The position numbers were made by a program, and so were the translations under genes. Below the pieces are notes generated by a model that did not search any database, was not told the DNA's origin, and worked only from the letters and a program-made list of their open reading frames with translations. Positions 43,953-52,151 of a stretch of 64,000 nt of DNA are shown here, piece by piece. Origin of the DNA: Prevotella sp. (GTDB lineage Bacteria > Bacteroidota > Bacteroidia > Bacteroidales > Bacteroidaceae). Position 1 is the first letter of the stretch. Every line of letters begins with the position of its first letter. The stretch covers positions 1-64,000 of the forward strand of contig JAGAON010000003.1 of NCBI GenBank assembly GCA_017623655.1, written 5' to 3'.

Positions 43953-44999
43953 ATGAAGTATTTGCATTACATATTCTGTTTCGCTGTGTTGCTGGTCGCA
44001 ATGGCTTGCAACAACGGCAGGAAAGTGGAGGAGAACGGGACGCTTTCCGTCGGTCCGTCATTCAATGAAGACTCCGCTTTCGTCTTCTGCGAGGCGCAAT
44101 GTGCCTTCGGTCCCCGCACCATGAACAGCGATGCGCACGACAAGTGTGAGGCGTGGATAATACAACGTTTCAGGCAGTATGGGTGCGAAGTGACCACGCA
44201 AAAGGCCGACTTGAAAGGCTGGGACGGTACAGTGCTGCGCTCGACAAACATCATAGCGCGCCTCAATCCCGGTGCCGGGACGCGGATACTGATATGTGCT
44301 CACTGGGACAGCAGGCCGTGGGCGGACAATGATCCGGACTCTTCCAACTGGAAAAAGCCGGTGATGGCGGCCAATGACGGTGCTTCCGGCGTGGCGGTAA
44401 TGCTGGAACTGGCTCGTTGTATCAATGCTTTCAGTGCAAAAAACGCCGATTCCATCGCTGCCGACAGCGCCAAACTGGATTTTGGAATAGACTTCGTGTG
44501 CTTTGATGCGGAGGATTATGGCACGCCGTCATGGGCCGGTCAGGATGACTCTGAGGACACATGGGCGCTCGGGGCGCAGCATTTCGCGCGCAATCTGCCG
44601 CAGAACACGGCGGAAAGCGGCGGTGACGCAAACGCGAAGTACGCCTTCGGCATATTGCTTGACATGGTAGGTGGGCAGGGAGCACGTTTCTATCACGAGG
44701 GATTGTCAAAGCATTATGCGCAGGATGTGCTCACGAAAGTGTGGCAGGCGGCGCATGATGCCGGTTACTCGGCGTTCTTCCTGAATCAGGATGGCGGCAC
44801 GGTGACGGACGATCACAAGCCGCTGAATGAGGCGGGAATACCAACCATAGACATTATCGCCTATTATCCTGACTGCGCGCAGAGCGGTTTCGGCCCTACA
44901 TGGCATACTGTCAACGACGATATGCGGCACATAGACAAGAGTACTCTGAAAGCAGTCGGGCAGACACTTGTCCAGTTCTTGTACGGATATAATGATTAA
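43953..44999 (+). CDS. M28-family lipoprotein, glutaminyl-peptide cyclotransferase-like
   Basis: A 348-residue lipoprotein (lipobox FAVLLVAMACNN). The body is an M28 aminopeptidase fold with the metal ligands in AHWDSRPWAD and NDGASGVAVMLE, and later acidic and His ligands (FDAEDYG, GPTWHTVNDD). HWDSRPWAD and the adjoining NDGASG are the form seen in Bacteroidota glutaminyl cyclases, which cyclise N-terminal Gln to pyroglutamate on exported proteins. A true aminopeptidase is the alternative. It starts 7 bp after the C26-M19 gene. Confidence 0.85.
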   Translation: MKYLHYIFCFAVLLVAMACNNGRKVEENGTLSVGPSFNEDSAFVFCEAQCAFGPRTMNSDAHDKCEAWIIQRFRQYGCEVTTQKADLKGWDGTVLRSTNIIARLNPGAGTRILICAHWDSRPWADNDPDSSNWKKPVMAANDGASGVAVMLELARCINAFSAKNADSIAADSAKLDFGIDFVCFDAEDYGTPSWAGQDDSEDTWALGAQHFARNLPQNTAESGGDANAKYAFGILLDMVGGQGARFYHEGLSKHYAQDVLTKVWQAAHDAGYSAFFLNQDGGTVTDDHKPLNEAGIPTIDIIAYYPDCAQSGFGPTWHTVNDDMRHIDKSTLKAVGQTLVQFLYGYND

Positions 45000-45025
45000 A
45001 GTTCTTTGAAAATAAATACAATCAA

Positions 45026-46099
45026 ATGGAAAATACGACTCTTTTTGATAAATGTATAGATAAAGCTCTTGATAGAGAACGTAATCTTATGCTTACGCAG
45101 TCTTCCATATTCATTGTGGACGAGGCGTTGAAAATCGTTTCAGTGAACAATAAAGACGTTCGTTCCGACAGCGCAAGACGCATGGGACCGGGCGATTTTC
45201 TTCAATGTACGAATGCTGCCGAAGGAACGGGCGGGTGCGGAACACACGCATACTGCAAGCATTGCAGCCTTCGTAACTCCGTGAAAAAGGCGTTTGACAC
45301 AAATGCCTTGGTGATGGATGAATGCACATTGATGCAGGCAGACAACAACAAGATAGTCCTTGAATACACCGTTACGCCGTTTGATGTAGGCGGACAGAGA
45401 CACGCGGCGATATTTGCCGTTGATATTTCCGCACGCAAACAAAAGCAGATAATGGACCGCGTGTTCTTCCATGACGTGCTGAATCTGATGGGAGCGCTGA
45501 ACGGTTTTGTGCAGCTTCTGCTGGAAGAGCCTGACCATGAGATGCTGTTGGAAGTGAAGAAACTGAGCGAGCAGGTCATAAACAACATCTCATACCAGAA
45601 GGATGTGATGAATGCCGAGAACAAATCACTGGCTCTTCTCCCCTCCGATGTCACCGTACAGAGTTTCCTTGACGACGTGAGCGTGTCATTATGCTCCACC
45701 GCCCAGAACTTTAACTGCAAGCTGGAAATCAGGAACAACTGTGAGGTCGATGTGGCACTCCGCACCGATGTCAGGCTGCTGCACCGCATAGTGCTCAACA
45801 TGGTGAAGAATGCCGTGGAGGCTTCTGCCGTGGATGGCACCGTTACCGTAACCACCTCCATGCCCGAAAACAAAAACGTTGTAACGTTCTCCGTGCACAA
45901 TGACGGGGTCATACCGGTGCAGTACCGCAGCAGGATATTCCGTTTCGGACAGTCCTCCAAAGGCATCGGGCGAGGCTTGGGAACATACAGCATGAAGCTG
46001 TTTGGCGAAAACTACCTTAAAGGGCAGGTGTGGTTCACCACAAATGAAGAAGAAGGCACCACGTTCTTCCTCAATCTGCCTCTGACCTTGATACCATAG
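45026..46099 (+). CDS. Sensor histidine kinase with a Cys4 PAS-like domain
   Basis: A 357-residue cytoplasmic kinase. Residues about 10-140 are a PAS-like sensor whose loop contains LQCTNAAEGTGGCGTHAYCK, then HCSLRN, placing four cysteines in C-x9-C-x6-C-x2-C order. This pattern recurs in PAS kinases of anaerobes and suits a metal or Fe-S site. The H-box is MDRVFFHDVLNLMGAL and the ATP-binding lid region is SSKGIGRGLGTYSMKLFGEN. No response regulator is adjacent. The gene lies 26 bp after the M28 lipoprotein gene and may share its transcript. Confidence 0.85.
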   Translation: MENTTLFDKCIDKALDRERNLMLTQSSIFIVDEALKIVSVNNKDVRSDSARRMGPGDFLQCTNAAEGTGGCGTHAYCKHCSLRNSVKKAFDTNALVMDECTLMQADNNKIVLEYTVTPFDVGGQRHAAIFAVDISARKQKQIMDRVFFHDVLNLMGALNGFVQLLLEEPDHEMLLEVKKLSEQVINNISYQKDVMNAENKSLALLPSDVTVQSFLDDVSVSLCSTAQNFNCKLEIRNNCEVDVALRTDVRLLHRIVLNMVKNAVEASAVDGTVTVTTSMPENKNVVTFSVHNDGVIPVQYRSRIFRFGQSSKGIGRGLGTYSMKLFGENYLKGQVWFTTNEEEGTTFFLNLPLTLIP

Positions 46100-46174
46100 C
46101 CGGTGCCGCGGCCTGCGTGTCATAAAGGAAACGCCGTGGCATCCCCTTGTGTCTTCTACTAAACAGATAAGGAA

Positions 46175-47308
46175 TTGACAGAACAAACCGCCTCCCTTAC
46201 CATTGCCTTACTTGCCGCCGGCAAGCTGTCGCTGCATGATGCGGTGACGTTATACGAGGCTGCCGGCTCCGCCTGTGGCGTCATGGAGCACCGCATGGAC
46301 ATACGTGCCGTAATCACTGACGCCGCCGACAGCCTTGCGGAACTTCTGAAAGGCGACCTCTCCGCATACGTGGGAAGGGCGGAAGAGGAACTGGAATGGT
46401 GCGCGGAGAAAGGCGTGAAGGTGCTGACATACGCGGACAAGGCATATCCCTGCCGTCTGCGCAACTGCCACGATGCACCCCTTGCGCTGTTCGTCAGGGG
46501 AGAATGCGACCTCAACGCCGCACACATTATTAATATAGTGGGCACACGTCAGTGCACACCTTACGGCAGAGATGTCACGGAAAGCATTGTCAGAGACCTG
46601 AAAACGCTGTGTCCCGATGTGGTGATTGTCAGCGGACTGGCATACGGCATAGACATCGCCGCCCACCGTGCCGCCCTGCGCAACGGCATTGCCACCGTAG
46701 GAGTAGTGGCTCACGGACAGGACAGGCTCTATCCGCAGCTGCACCGCACGGAGGCAAACAAGATGGTGACGGGCGGCGGAGCGGTGGTCACGGAGTACTG
46801 CCGCGGCACACGGCCGGAAGCCAGAAACTTCCTGCAACGCAACCGTCTCATCGCCGGAATGTGCGATGCAACCGTCGTAGTGGAAAGCGCAGCCCACGGA
46901 GGAGGCCTTGTTACGGCGCGGCTGGCGCAGGACTACGGCCGCGAGGTATTTGCCATACCGGGACCGGTGAACGCCGAATACAGCAAGGGATGCAACAATC
47001 TTGTCCGTGACAACAAGGCCGCCCTCATAACCTCTGCCGACGATATAGTCAGCGCAATGATGTGGCAGGACGCCGCAAAGGCAGACAAGGCGAGGAAGCA
47101 GGGCATAGAGCGGACGCTGTTTCCCGAACTGACGGCGGATGAACAGCGCATTGTTGACGCGCTGAAACAGCATGGCGACAGCCAGACCAACGTCCTTGTC
47201 ATGCACACCGGACTGCCAATCAGCACCATAGTGTCACAGTTGTTCTCCCTTGAAATGAAGGGTGTCGTGACCTCTTTGCCCGGCAACGCTTTCCATTTAA
47301 TCAGTTAA
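46175..47308 (+). CDS. dprA: DNA-processing protein DprA
   Basis: A 377-residue protein that binds incoming single-stranded DNA and loads RecA during transformation. The Rossmann core has IVGTRQCTPYG, SGLAYGIDIAAH, the conserved RNRLIAG and HGGGLVTARLA, and ends with a winged-helix DprA_C domain. It begins with TTG (M-TEQTASLTIAL) after a purine-rich AGATAAGGAA. Length is normal. Bacteroidota keep dprA even where natural transformation is unproven. Confidence 0.93.
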   Translation: MTEQTASLTIALLAAGKLSLHDAVTLYEAAGSACGVMEHRMDIRAVITDAADSLAELLKGDLSAYVGRAEEELEWCAEKGVKVLTYADKAYPCRLRNCHDAPLALFVRGECDLNAAHIINIVGTRQCTPYGRDVTESIVRDLKTLCPDVVIVSGLAYGIDIAAHRAALRNGIATVGVVAHGQDRLYPQLHRTEANKMVTGGGAVVTEYCRGTRPEARNFLQRNRLIAGMCDATVVVESAAHGGGLVTARLAQDYGREVFAIPGPVNAEYSKGCNNLVRDNKAALITSADDIVSAMMWQDAAKADKARKQGIERTLFPELTADEQRIVDALKQHGDSQTNVLVMHTGLPISTIVSQLFSLEMKGVVTSLPGNAFHLIS

Positions 47309-47367
47309 AAAACTTGTAAAAACGCATTTTTTCTTGCGAAAAATTTGCACGTTAAGGAAAAAATAAG

Positions 47368-47375
47368 TACCTTTG
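47368..47375 (+). promoter_or_regulatory. Promoter of tRNA-Met
   Basis: TACCTTTG with TTTG at 47344-47347, 20 bp upstream, 27 bp before the tRNA. Confidence 0.65.
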
Positions 47376-47401
47376 CACCGCAATTAGAAAACAATTGTGT
47401 C

Positions 47402-47475
47402 GGGCTTTTAGCTCAGTTGGTTAGAGCAACAGACTCATAATCTGGAGGTCCCAGGTTCAAGCCCTGGATGGCCCA
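47402..47475 (+). tRNA. tRNA-Met (CAT)
   Basis: A 74-nt cloverleaf with GGGCTTT acceptor, D-arm GCTCAGTTGGTTAGAGC, anticodon loop CTCATAA with CAT at 47436-47438, and T-arm CAGGTTCAAGCCCTG. The acceptor has one U-U mismatch. An elongator tRNA is more likely than an initiator, because the initiator hallmark C-A mismatch at the end of the acceptor is absent. A lysidine-modified tRNA-Ile2 cannot be excluded. CCA is not encoded. Confidence 0.9.
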
Positions 47476-47482
47476 CAATTGG

Positions 47483-47519
47483 AAAAGGCAGTTACAAACC
47501 ATTTGTAACTGCCTTTTTT
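47483..47519 (+). terminator. Terminator after tRNA-Met
   Basis: AAAAGGCAGTTACAAA pairs with TTTGTAACTGCCTTTT and is followed by a T-run. Confidence 0.85.
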
Positions 47520-47600
47520 CGTGCCATAAGCCAAGGTGTTGCTACCGTGCAGTGAGCGGATGTCCGCCCCCTTCCCGCCACAACGGTTACAAACGATGTT

Positions 47601-47698
47601 TGTAGGGACGCACCTTGGTGTGTCCGTTGGTACACGGGAACGCGGTAATTCGTATGCGCCGATACGCAAAAGCGGACGCACCAAGGTGCATCCCTACA
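47601..47698. repeat. Family B hairpin pair
   Basis: TGTAGGGACGCACCTTGGTG at the left and GGACGCACCAAGGTGCATCC, then CTACA, at the right, around about 50 bp. Confidence 0.8.
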
Positions 47699-47733
47699 AC
47701 GCGTTATAAGCCAATACGTTACAAGTATTGTTG

Positions 47734-47819
47734 CAAAAGGGTGCTGATTGCGCTGCAAACAGGTGCTGATTACCGTGTAATCAGGCCTCTTTTACGATGT
47801 AATCGGCACCCTTTTACAA
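47734..47819. repeat. Family A 22-bp palindrome array, 4 units
   Basis: Four units in 22-bp register, including one with the GGCC centre (GTAATCAGGCCTCTTTTAC), as at 2827 and 58120. Confidence 0.8.
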
Positions 47820-47956
47820 CTGCGGTTCATGATTACCGCACAGTGAAGCGGGCGGTGCCGGTCATGCGCTCCCGCCTGTAACCATACATTATATTAATGA
47901 GGAAAGCATACGGTCCGTCGCAAGTTGCCCGTGAATCGCCGTCTGCTGCGGACACG

Positions 47957-47997
47957 AAAAAACCGCGGCAGGCTGCTTGCGCATACTGTCGCGGTTG
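47957..47997 (-). terminator. Terminator after tRNA-Lys
   Basis: On the minus strand, AACCGCGACAG pairs with CTGCCGCGGTT and is followed by a T-run. Confidence 0.75.
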
Positions 47998-48003
47998 CTA
48001 TGG

Positions 48004-48076
48004 TGACCTGCTTGGGGCTCGAACCCAAGACCCCCACATTAAAAGTGTGATGCTCTACCAACTGAGCTAGCAGGTC
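48004..48076 (-). tRNA. tRNA-Lys (TTT)
   Basis: A 73-nt cloverleaf read on the minus strand: GACCTGC acceptor, GCTCAGTTGGTAGAGC D-arm, anticodon loop CTTTTAA with TTT, T-arm TTGGGTTCGAGCCCCAA. Discriminator A; CCA is not encoded. Confidence 0.93.
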
Positions 48077-48225
48077 AACCCTTGGTTAATGACTTCCGAA
48101 CGGAGTACCTTCCGAAAGCGAGTGCAAAATTACAAAAAAAACATGAGACGGCAAAAGAATTGTGAAAAGATGTTGTAGTGTTATATATTTTTAACTAATC
48201 CCGTGCGGAATACGAAACTTTTTCG

Positions 48226-48233
48226 TACCTTTG
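48226..48233 (+). promoter_or_regulatory. Promoter of the AI-2E family gene
   Basis: TACCTTTG, 19 bp before the ATG at 48253. Confidence 0.6.
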
Positions 48234-48252
48234 TCACAAAAATAAGTTCATT

Positions 48253-49317
48253 ATGATAGAAGGACCTATAACCTTTGACCGTCTCGCACGCTGGGGACTG
48301 GTGGCCGGCGGCCTTGTGATAACGTTTCTTGTGCTGGACTATCTCAGCGCGGTGTTGCTGCCTTTCTTCGTCGCGTGGCTCTTCGCCTACCTGCTGTATC
48401 CGCTTGTGAAGTTCATACAATACCGTCTCCGGGTGCGCATACGGGCCGTGAGCATAGTGCTGGCGATGATTGTCTGCATCGCGGTATTGGGCGGAGTGAT
48501 ATGGCTCATCATACCGCCGATGATAGAACAGTTCGGCAAATTCACCACTCTTGCCACGCGATACCTGCATCATGTCACCCACATCAGCAACTTTCCGGAG
48601 GCCATACAGTGGTGGATCAATGAGAACAGCGCTGAGATAGAGAAGTATTTGCGGTCTGACAACTTCTCCGCCGCGCTGAAAGAGACCGCCCCGCAGCTGT
48701 TCAGTGTGCTTAGCGAGACGATGAGCGTGATGGTAAGCATCATCGCTTCGTGCATCACCCTGCTCTATATGTTCTTCATTCTCCTCGACTACGAGTATCT
48801 TTCAGAGAACTGGGTCAAGATATTCCCGAAGCGGGCGTGGCCTTTCTGGCGTGAGCTTATGAAGGATGTGGAGAACGCCTTGAACAACTACATCCGCGGA
48901 CAGGGCCTTGTCGCGCTGACCATGGGCATACTGTTCTGCATCGGCTTTACCATAATCGGCTTCCCGATGGCCATCGGTCTGGGCATACTGATAGGCATAA
49001 TGGACATGGTTCCGTACCTGCATACCTTCGCACTGATACCCACCGCTTTCCTTGCGGCCATGAAAGCCGCCGACACCGGGCAGAGTTACTGGGTGGTTCT
49101 GGCGTCGGCCGTGGCGGTGTTCTGCATCGTGCAGGTCATAATAGACGCCATAGTGACGCCCAAGGTGATGAAGGACAAGCTGGGACTGAACCCTGCCGTG
49201 CTGCTGCTGTCGCTCTCGGTATGGGGCGCACTGCTCGGTTTCATCGGGCTTATAATAGCCCTTCCCGCAACGACCATCATCATGGCATACTGGAAAAAGT
49301 ATGTGACGGGAGAATGA
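48253..49317 (+). CDS. AI-2E family membrane transporter
   Basis: A 354-residue protein with about eight membrane helices. The C-terminal half carries the family signature (VIDAIVTPKVMKDKLGLNPA, then LLSLSVWGALLGFIGLIIAL). The family was named for TqsA, tied to autoinducer-2 export in E. coli, but many members are sodium/proton or other exporters, so the substrate is open. Next on the strand, after 85 bp containing TATAATTTAC repeats, is rsmI. Confidence 0.87.
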   Translation: MIEGPITFDRLARWGLVAGGLVITFLVLDYLSAVLLPFFVAWLFAYLLYPLVKFIQYRLRVRIRAVSIVLAMIVCIAVLGGVIWLIIPPMIEQFGKFTTLATRYLHHVTHISNFPEAIQWWINENSAEIEKYLRSDNFSAALKETAPQLFSVLSETMSVMVSIIASCITLLYMFFILLDYEYLSENWVKIFPKRAWPFWRELMKDVENALNNYIRGQGLVALTMGILFCIGFTIIGFPMAIGLGILIGIMDMVPYLHTFALIPTAFLAAMKAADTGQSYWVVLASAVAVFCIVQVIIDAIVTPKVMKDKLGLNPAVLLLSLSVWGALLGFIGLIIALPATTIIMAYWKKYVTGE

Positions 49318-49402
49318 TTAATGTATAATTTACAATGTATAATTTATAATTCACACGGGCAACTCATGCCTGTCAACTTATAACTGTAAACTTCTCACGA
49401 CC

Positions 49403-50209
49403 ATGCTTTATCTCGTTCCCACGCCGGTAGGCAACATGGAGGACATGACTTTCAGGGCTGTCAGGCTGCTGAAGGAGGCTGACCTCATCCTCTGCGAGGA
49501 CACTCGCACAAGCGGAATACTGCTGAAACATTTTGAGATAACCGACAAACGCCTCATGGCTCACCACAAGTTCAACGAGCACGGCACGTCGAAGGCGATA
49601 GTGGAGCGGCTGAAAGGCGGCGAGAACGTGTGCCTCATAACCGATGCCGGCACGCCGGGCGTCAGCGATCCGGGTTTCTTTCTCGTCAGGGAAGCCGTCG
49701 AGGCGGGCGTGGAAGTGCAGACGCTGCCGGGAGCGACGGCCTTTGTTCCCGCTCTGGTAAGTAGCGGGCTGCCGTGCGACAAGTTCTGTTTCGAGGGCTT
49801 CCTGCCGCAAAAGAAAGGTCGCAGGACACGTCTGGAAGAGCTGGCAAGGGAGCCGCGCACGATGATAATATACGAATCTCCGCGCCGGGTGGTGAAGACA
49901 TTGGAGCAGATATGCGAGTTCTTCGGCGGGGAAAGACGCGTCAGCGCGTGCAGGGAAATATCCAAGATACACGAGGAGAGCGTGCGCGGAACGGCGGAAG
50001 AGGTGCTGGAACACTTCGTGAACAACGAGCCGAAGGGCGAGTTTGTCATCGTCATCGGCGGATGCACGGAGGCGCATGACGACGGCGCAAAGGCCGGCGG
50101 GGACAGCCGCAAGGGCGGCAATGCCGTGAGAGAGAGCAAGTATCAACGCAAGATGAGGGAGCGGGAGGAACAGGATGGAGAGGCTGCTGCACTACACATG
50201 GAGGCATAA
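49403..50209 (+). CDS. rsmI: 16S rRNA (cytidine1402-2'-O)-methyltransferase
   Basis: A 268-residue SAM-dependent enzyme that 2'-O-methylates C1402 in the ribosomal P site. The opening LYLVPTPVGNMEDMTFRA, the CEDTRTSGILL block, ITDAGTPGVSDPGF and the EGFLPQKKGRR segment are diagnostic. The C-terminal 45 residues, rich in Lys, Arg, Glu and Gly, extend beyond the usual end. The last 35 bp overlap the DUF2851 gene, so the two are coupled. Confidence 0.95.
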   Translation: MLYLVPTPVGNMEDMTFRAVRLLKEADLILCEDTRTSGILLKHFEITDKRLMAHHKFNEHGTSKAIVERLKGGENVCLITDAGTPGVSDPGFFLVREAVEAGVEVQTLPGATAFVPALVSSGLPCDKFCFEGFLPQKKGRRTRLEELAREPRTMIIYESPRRVVKTLEQICEFFGGERRVSACREISKIHEESVRGTAEEVLEHFVNNEPKGEFVIVIGGCTEAHDDGAKAGGDSRKGGNAVRESKYQRKMREREEQDGEAAALHMEA

Positions 50210-51407
50210 GCTGCTGCCGTTGGCACCGCTCCGCACCACGGACGGCCGTGAGGTGGAGATAGTCAGCCCCGGACTGTATAACGAAAGTGACGCGGGGCCG
50301 GACTTCTTCAATGCGAAGATAAGGCTGGACGGCATGACATGGGCGGGCAACGTGGAACTGCACACCAAGGCGAGTGACTGGTACCGTCACCGGCATGACA
50401 CCGACACGGCATACGACAACGTGATACTTCACGTGGTGGAAGTGGCCGACATGGACGTGGAGACGTCGCAGGCGAAGAGGATTCCGACGCTTGTACTGCC
50501 TGTACCGGAGCGTCTGCGCAGGGACTACGGGGAACTGCTGAACGCCGACAGATACCCTCCCTGCCACAAAATCATACCTTCCCTCTCCACGCTGAAGATA
50601 CATTCGTGGCTCGGCGCGCTGCAAACGGAGCGGCTGGAGCGCAAGACGCAGGCGATGGCGGAGCGTGTAAAGGCAAGGAACGGGTCGTGGGAAGACGGCT
50701 ATTTCGCCACTCTCGCCCGCAACTACGGCTTCGGAATAAACGGCGAGGCGTTCGACACATGGGCGAAGGTGATGCCCATGAGGGCTGCGGACCACCACCG
50801 CGACAACCTGTTTCAGGTGGAGGCGATGTTCATAGGGCAGGCCGGTCTGCTGGACAGGGTTGACGGAAGATACCGCAGCGAGTATGACTATCTGCGGCGG
50901 AAGTTCGGCTTCGAGCCGATGGACGCGGCGCAATGGCGCTATCTCCGCACACGTCCCCAGAACTTCCCGCACGTCAGGCTGTTGCAGCTTGCAAGGATGT
51001 ACCACGAGCATCGCACCGGACTGAGTGCACTGTTGGCCTGCAAAGACGTGAAGGACATAGGCCGCCTGTACGGCATGAAGGGCGCGAGGCTGGAGCTGCT
51101 GACCATCAACACCGCCATCCCCGCCATCTTTGCGTATGGCCGTCACCATGCCAAGGAGCAGTTGTGCGAGCGTGCCTGTGATATGCTGGAGTCGCTGAAA
51201 GCCGAGGACAACAACATTGTCAGGATGTGGGCGGACTGCGGTTTGAAGGTCGCCGATGCCGGAGGCTCGCAGGCTCTCATACAGCTGAAAAAGGAATACT
51301 GCGACCGCAAGGACTGTCTGAGGTGCCGCTTCGGATATGATTTCCTCACGGGAGAGTACCGGAACGCATTTTTCTCGGAAGATACCGGCGGCCAGGCCGA
51401 TATGTAG
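50175..51407 (+). CDS. DUF2851 family protein
   Basis: A 410-residue soluble protein of the Bacteroidota-specific DUF2851 family. The opening HYTWRHKLLPLAPLRTTDGR, the acidic ligand-like ESDAGPDFFNAKI and the WAGNVELHTKASDWYRH block are typical. The C-terminus has a Cys cluster (CDRKDCLRC). The function is unknown; the E...D/NxE-H arrangement near residues 35-70 resembles a nuclease-like core, but that is only a suggestion. The TAG stop is supplied by the first bases of a family B repeat (TGTAGGGACG), so the true end may have been altered by its arrival. Confidence 0.85.
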   Translation: MERLLHYTWRHKLLPLAPLRTTDGREVEIVSPGLYNESDAGPDFFNAKIRLDGMTWAGNVELHTKASDWYRHRHDTDTAYDNVILHVVEVADMDVETSQAKRIPTLVLPVPERLRRDYGELLNADRYPPCHKIIPSLSTLKIHSWLGALQTERLERKTQAMAERVKARNGSWEDGYFATLARNYGFGINGEAFDTWAKVMPMRAADHHRDNLFQVEAMFIGQAGLLDRVDGRYRSEYDYLRRKFGFEPMDAAQWRYLRTRPQNFPHVRLLQLARMYHEHRTGLSALLACKDVKDIGRLYGMKGARLELLTINTAIPAIFAYGRHHAKEQLCERACDMLESLKAEDNNIVRMWADCGLKVADAGGSQALIQLKKEYCDRKDCLRCRFGYDFLTGEYRNAFFSEDTGGQADM

Positions 51408-51478
51408 GGACGCACCTCGGTGCGTCCGCCGATGCGGGAAAAAACGGCGATTCGGACGCACCAAGGTATGTCCCTACA
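51403..51478. repeat. Family B hairpin pair overlapping the DUF2851 stop
   Basis: TGTAGGGACGCACCTCGGTG, spacer GATGCGGGAAAAAACGGCGA, then GGACGCACCAAGGTATGTCC and CTACA. The stop codon of the gene lies inside the left copy. Confidence 0.8.
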
Positions 51479-51528
51479 AGGCGTTGTGAATCAAAAACAT
51501 TGCAAACATCGCCGCAAATATGGGCGAT

Positions 51529-51864
51529 GAACCCTGAAAGGGTGAAATACCCAAGCACAGGGTGTTAACCCTGTGTTAGTATTACAGGCGAAAAATGGAA
51601 TTGGAAACCCCGAAGCCGACAGGCGAGGAGCACAACGTGCGACGAGGGGTGATATAAAATCATGAGGAATCGTCATGAAACGATGTGCCACAATGTATGG
51701 TTTTGGGATAAATGTGTCACCCCTCGGCGGCCTGTGTCCGCCTCGCCTGCCGGCTGCGGGGTTCCTGATACGCCTTGCGGATGCCACGCATTAACACAGG
51801 GTTGGCTAACGCCGAGCTAAACCTTAACACCCTGTGCTGTAATATGTCACCCCTTCGGGGTTCG
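51529..51864. repeat. Family C long inverted-repeat element
   Basis: A copy of about 336 bp with the same arm blocks as at 2972 (GCACAGGGTGTTAACCCTGT, then CCCCGAAGCCGACAGGCGAG, and the inverse), with an extra 30 bp in the right arm (51797-51826 region, GGTTGGCTAACGCCGAGC). Confidence 0.8.
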
Positions 51865-51916
51865 ACGCCGATGCGGGAAAAACGGCGATTCGGACGCACC
51901 AAGGTGCGTCCCTACA
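51865..51916. repeat. Family B hairpin, half pair
   Basis: GATGCGGGAAAAACGGCGAT spacer followed by GGACGCACCAAGGTGCGTCC and CTACA: the right half of the pair at 51403, repeated after the family C element. Confidence 0.8.
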
Positions 51917-51952
51917 AGGCTTTGCAACCCAATGCGTTACCGACGCCGTTGC

Positions 51953-52037
51953 AAAAGAGTGCCGATTACACCGTAAACAGGTGCTGATTACAGTGTAATA
52001 TGGTGCTGATTACACGGTAATCGGGTGCTGATTACGG
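51953..52037. repeat. Family A 22-bp palindrome array, 4 units
   Basis: GTAAACAGGTGCTGATTAC, GTAATATGGTGCTGATTAC and GTAATCGGGTGCTGATTAC, each plus 3 bases, in 22-bp register after a first unit with GTGCCG. Confidence 0.85.
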
Positions 52038-52108
52038 AGACGCTTGCTTGCACTTGATTTTCAATCTACAATAAACGACATAAAAAACAACCGTTTCCCC
52101 ATTCTTCG

Positions 52109-52138
52109 CCTCCCCTCGGGGAGGTCGGGAGGGGGCTA
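52109..52138. repeat. Family E GC hairpin before the SpmAB-like gene
   Basis: CCTCCCCTCGGGGAGGTCGG followed by GAGGGGGCTA, ending 13 bp before the ATG at 52152, so it would be in the leader. Confidence 0.7.
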
Positions 52139-52151
52139 ATATTACTCAACA

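Noticed and set aside
46175-47308. A natural-competence locus around dprA
   Set aside because: No comEC, comF or type IV pilus genes are nearby; dprA alone is routine in this phylum.
47734-47819. CRISPR array
   Set aside because: The family A arrays have 3-base gaps, not 30-base spacers, the units are degenerate palindromes, and no cas gene is present.
47402-48076. tRNA-flanked integration island
   Set aside because: No integrase and no direct copy of the tRNA 3' ends was seen; the DNA between the two tRNA genes is only repeats.
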